Of a stretch of 64,000 bases of DNA, positions 63,772 to 64,000 are shown piece after piece. This DNA is from Winogradskyella vidalii. Lineage in GTDB: Bacteria > Bacteroidota > Bacteroidia > Flavobacteriales > Flavobacteriaceae. The stretch covers positions 303,492 through 367,491 of the forward strand of contig NZ_JABFDG010000005.1 of NCBI RefSeq assembly GCF_013403955.1, given 5' to 3'. Numbering within the stretch: the first letter of the stretch is position 1; every line of letters starts with the position of its first letter. Below the pieces are notes generated by a model. The model was not told where the DNA came from, searched no databases, and saw nothing but the letters and a program-made list of their open reading frames with translations. A program made the position numbers and the translations under genes.

Positions 63772-63890
63772 AAAAGAGAGGAGTAAGGTTATTATATACG
63801 CAGAGACTTCAGATCTCGTCAACATTGAAAATCCCCTCTCTTTTCTACACAGATTTCGTACAGTTCTATGAGGCTTTAAGACCTCGATTT
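63772..63890 (+). ncRNA. candidate IS110 bridge RNA
   Basis: A 10-bp perfect stem AAAAGAGAGG (63772-63781) with CCTCTCTTTT (63835-63844) encloses a ~53-base loop with an inner hairpin GAGA/TCTC at 63803-63817. In the loop, ATTATATACG at 63791-63800 equals the junction sequence 63705-63714 beside the insertion, and CAACA at 63820-63824 is the complement of TGTTG on the other side of a normal junction. These sit where left and right target guides would be. A second structured part, GAGG-CTTTAAGA-CCTC and CGATTTTAAGTCG (about 63870-63896), would be the donor loop; GGCTTTAAG there resembles GGCTTAAG at the element's left edge. Confidence 0.65.
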
Positions 63891-63938
63891 TAAGTCGTTG
63901 AAACTCGCGTAGATTGTCCTTTGAAAAAAACATTTCTT

Positions 63939-64000
63939 ATGAATAAAGATATTAAATATTTTGGAATAGACATTAGCCATTTGGTTTTTGATGTCACAGA
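63939..64000 (+). CDS. IS110-family transposase, N-terminus only
   Basis: The 20 visible codons read MNKDIKYFGIDISHLVFDVT. FGIDISxxxFDV is the conserved start of the IS110 RuvC-like DEDD transposase, with the first catalytic Asp. IS110 transposases work with a bridge RNA made from the leader. The gene continues past the window edge. Confidence 0.85.
   Translation, partial: MNKDIKYFGIDISHLVFDVT

Larger units (their letters stand above)
63716..64000 (+). mobile_element. IS110-family element, left part (extends beyond window)
   Basis: The non-coding leader (~220 bases) and transposase start identified by position at an interrupted junction. IS110-group elements have no terminal inverted repeats and carry a bridge RNA in this leader. 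The left boundary is set by loss of junction similarity after 63715 and is good to a few bases. Confidence 0.7.

Overview
The window comes from a member of the Bacteroidota, most likely a marine or soil flavobacterium (Flavobacteriaceae). The base composition is AT-rich. Short lipoproteins with a Cys after the signal peptide, often followed by Ser/Asp, are common. The gene families are typical of that group: LytTR regulators, many Crp/Fnr-like regulators, FISUMP and DUF6266 proteins, an OmpA-type lipoprotein, and topoisomerase IV with a large ParC. Genus cannot be fixed from the sequence alone.

Region 1 (1-31.2 kb) is ordinary chromosome. It holds the end of a PAS histidine kinase, a LytTR regulator, ychF, parE-x-parC, an MBOAT/SGNH acyltransferase pair broken by frameshifts, an XRE regulator divergent from an M14 carboxypeptidase with operator-like palindromes between them, an AsnC/Lrp regulator, aroB, proline dehydrogenase, an OmpA lipoprotein, a glycosyltransferase, holA, katG, an ABC ATPase, a Crp/Fnr regulator with ribB, and a DUF6266 gene.

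Region 2 (31.25-42 kb and 47.66-63.7 kb) is a cassette array. Genes, almost all on the minus strand, stand alone or in small operons and are separated by about two dozen related non-coding junction elements. The common junction (about 120-160 bp) starts at AAC, ends at GTT, and can fold into a terminal stem plus three hairpin arms; the central arm keeps pairing through compensatory changes. The sequence just inside the two ends of one cassette is usually complementary (GTTGTAAATA matches TATTTACAAC, GTTATCTCTC matches GAGAGATAAC), whereas the two sides of one junction usually are not. That is the logic of integron attC cassettes. No integrase is present here, and the junctions do not follow the canonical GTTRRRY core or a single long hairpin. 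Two further junction types occur: a multi-hairpin repeat beginning AACTCGTTATATC, and a longer one containing a ~12 bp AT-rich stem. Cargo includes a CBASS-like operon (GGDEF membrane protein, CD-NTase, Cap15-like 2TM beta-barrel effector), a 980-residue STAND ATPase with an N-terminal PD-(D/E)XK nuclease domain, an ECF sigma operon, small lipoproteins, DinB-like proteins, RidA, and Crp/Fnr regulators.

Region 3 (42-47.6 kb) interrupts the array and looks like normal chromosome: two SDR dehydrogenases, an acetoacetate-decarboxylase-like protein, a DUF4334 protein, a Crp/Fnr regulator, ohr-ohrR and DoxX.

The right edge carries the start of an IS110-family transposase sitting in the last junction element. 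The non-coding leader before it folds like a bridge RNA. Its first loop contains a 10-base copy of the junction sequence beside the insertion point, and also CAACA, the complement of the other side of a normal junction. The element therefore appears to be programmed to insert into these junctions.
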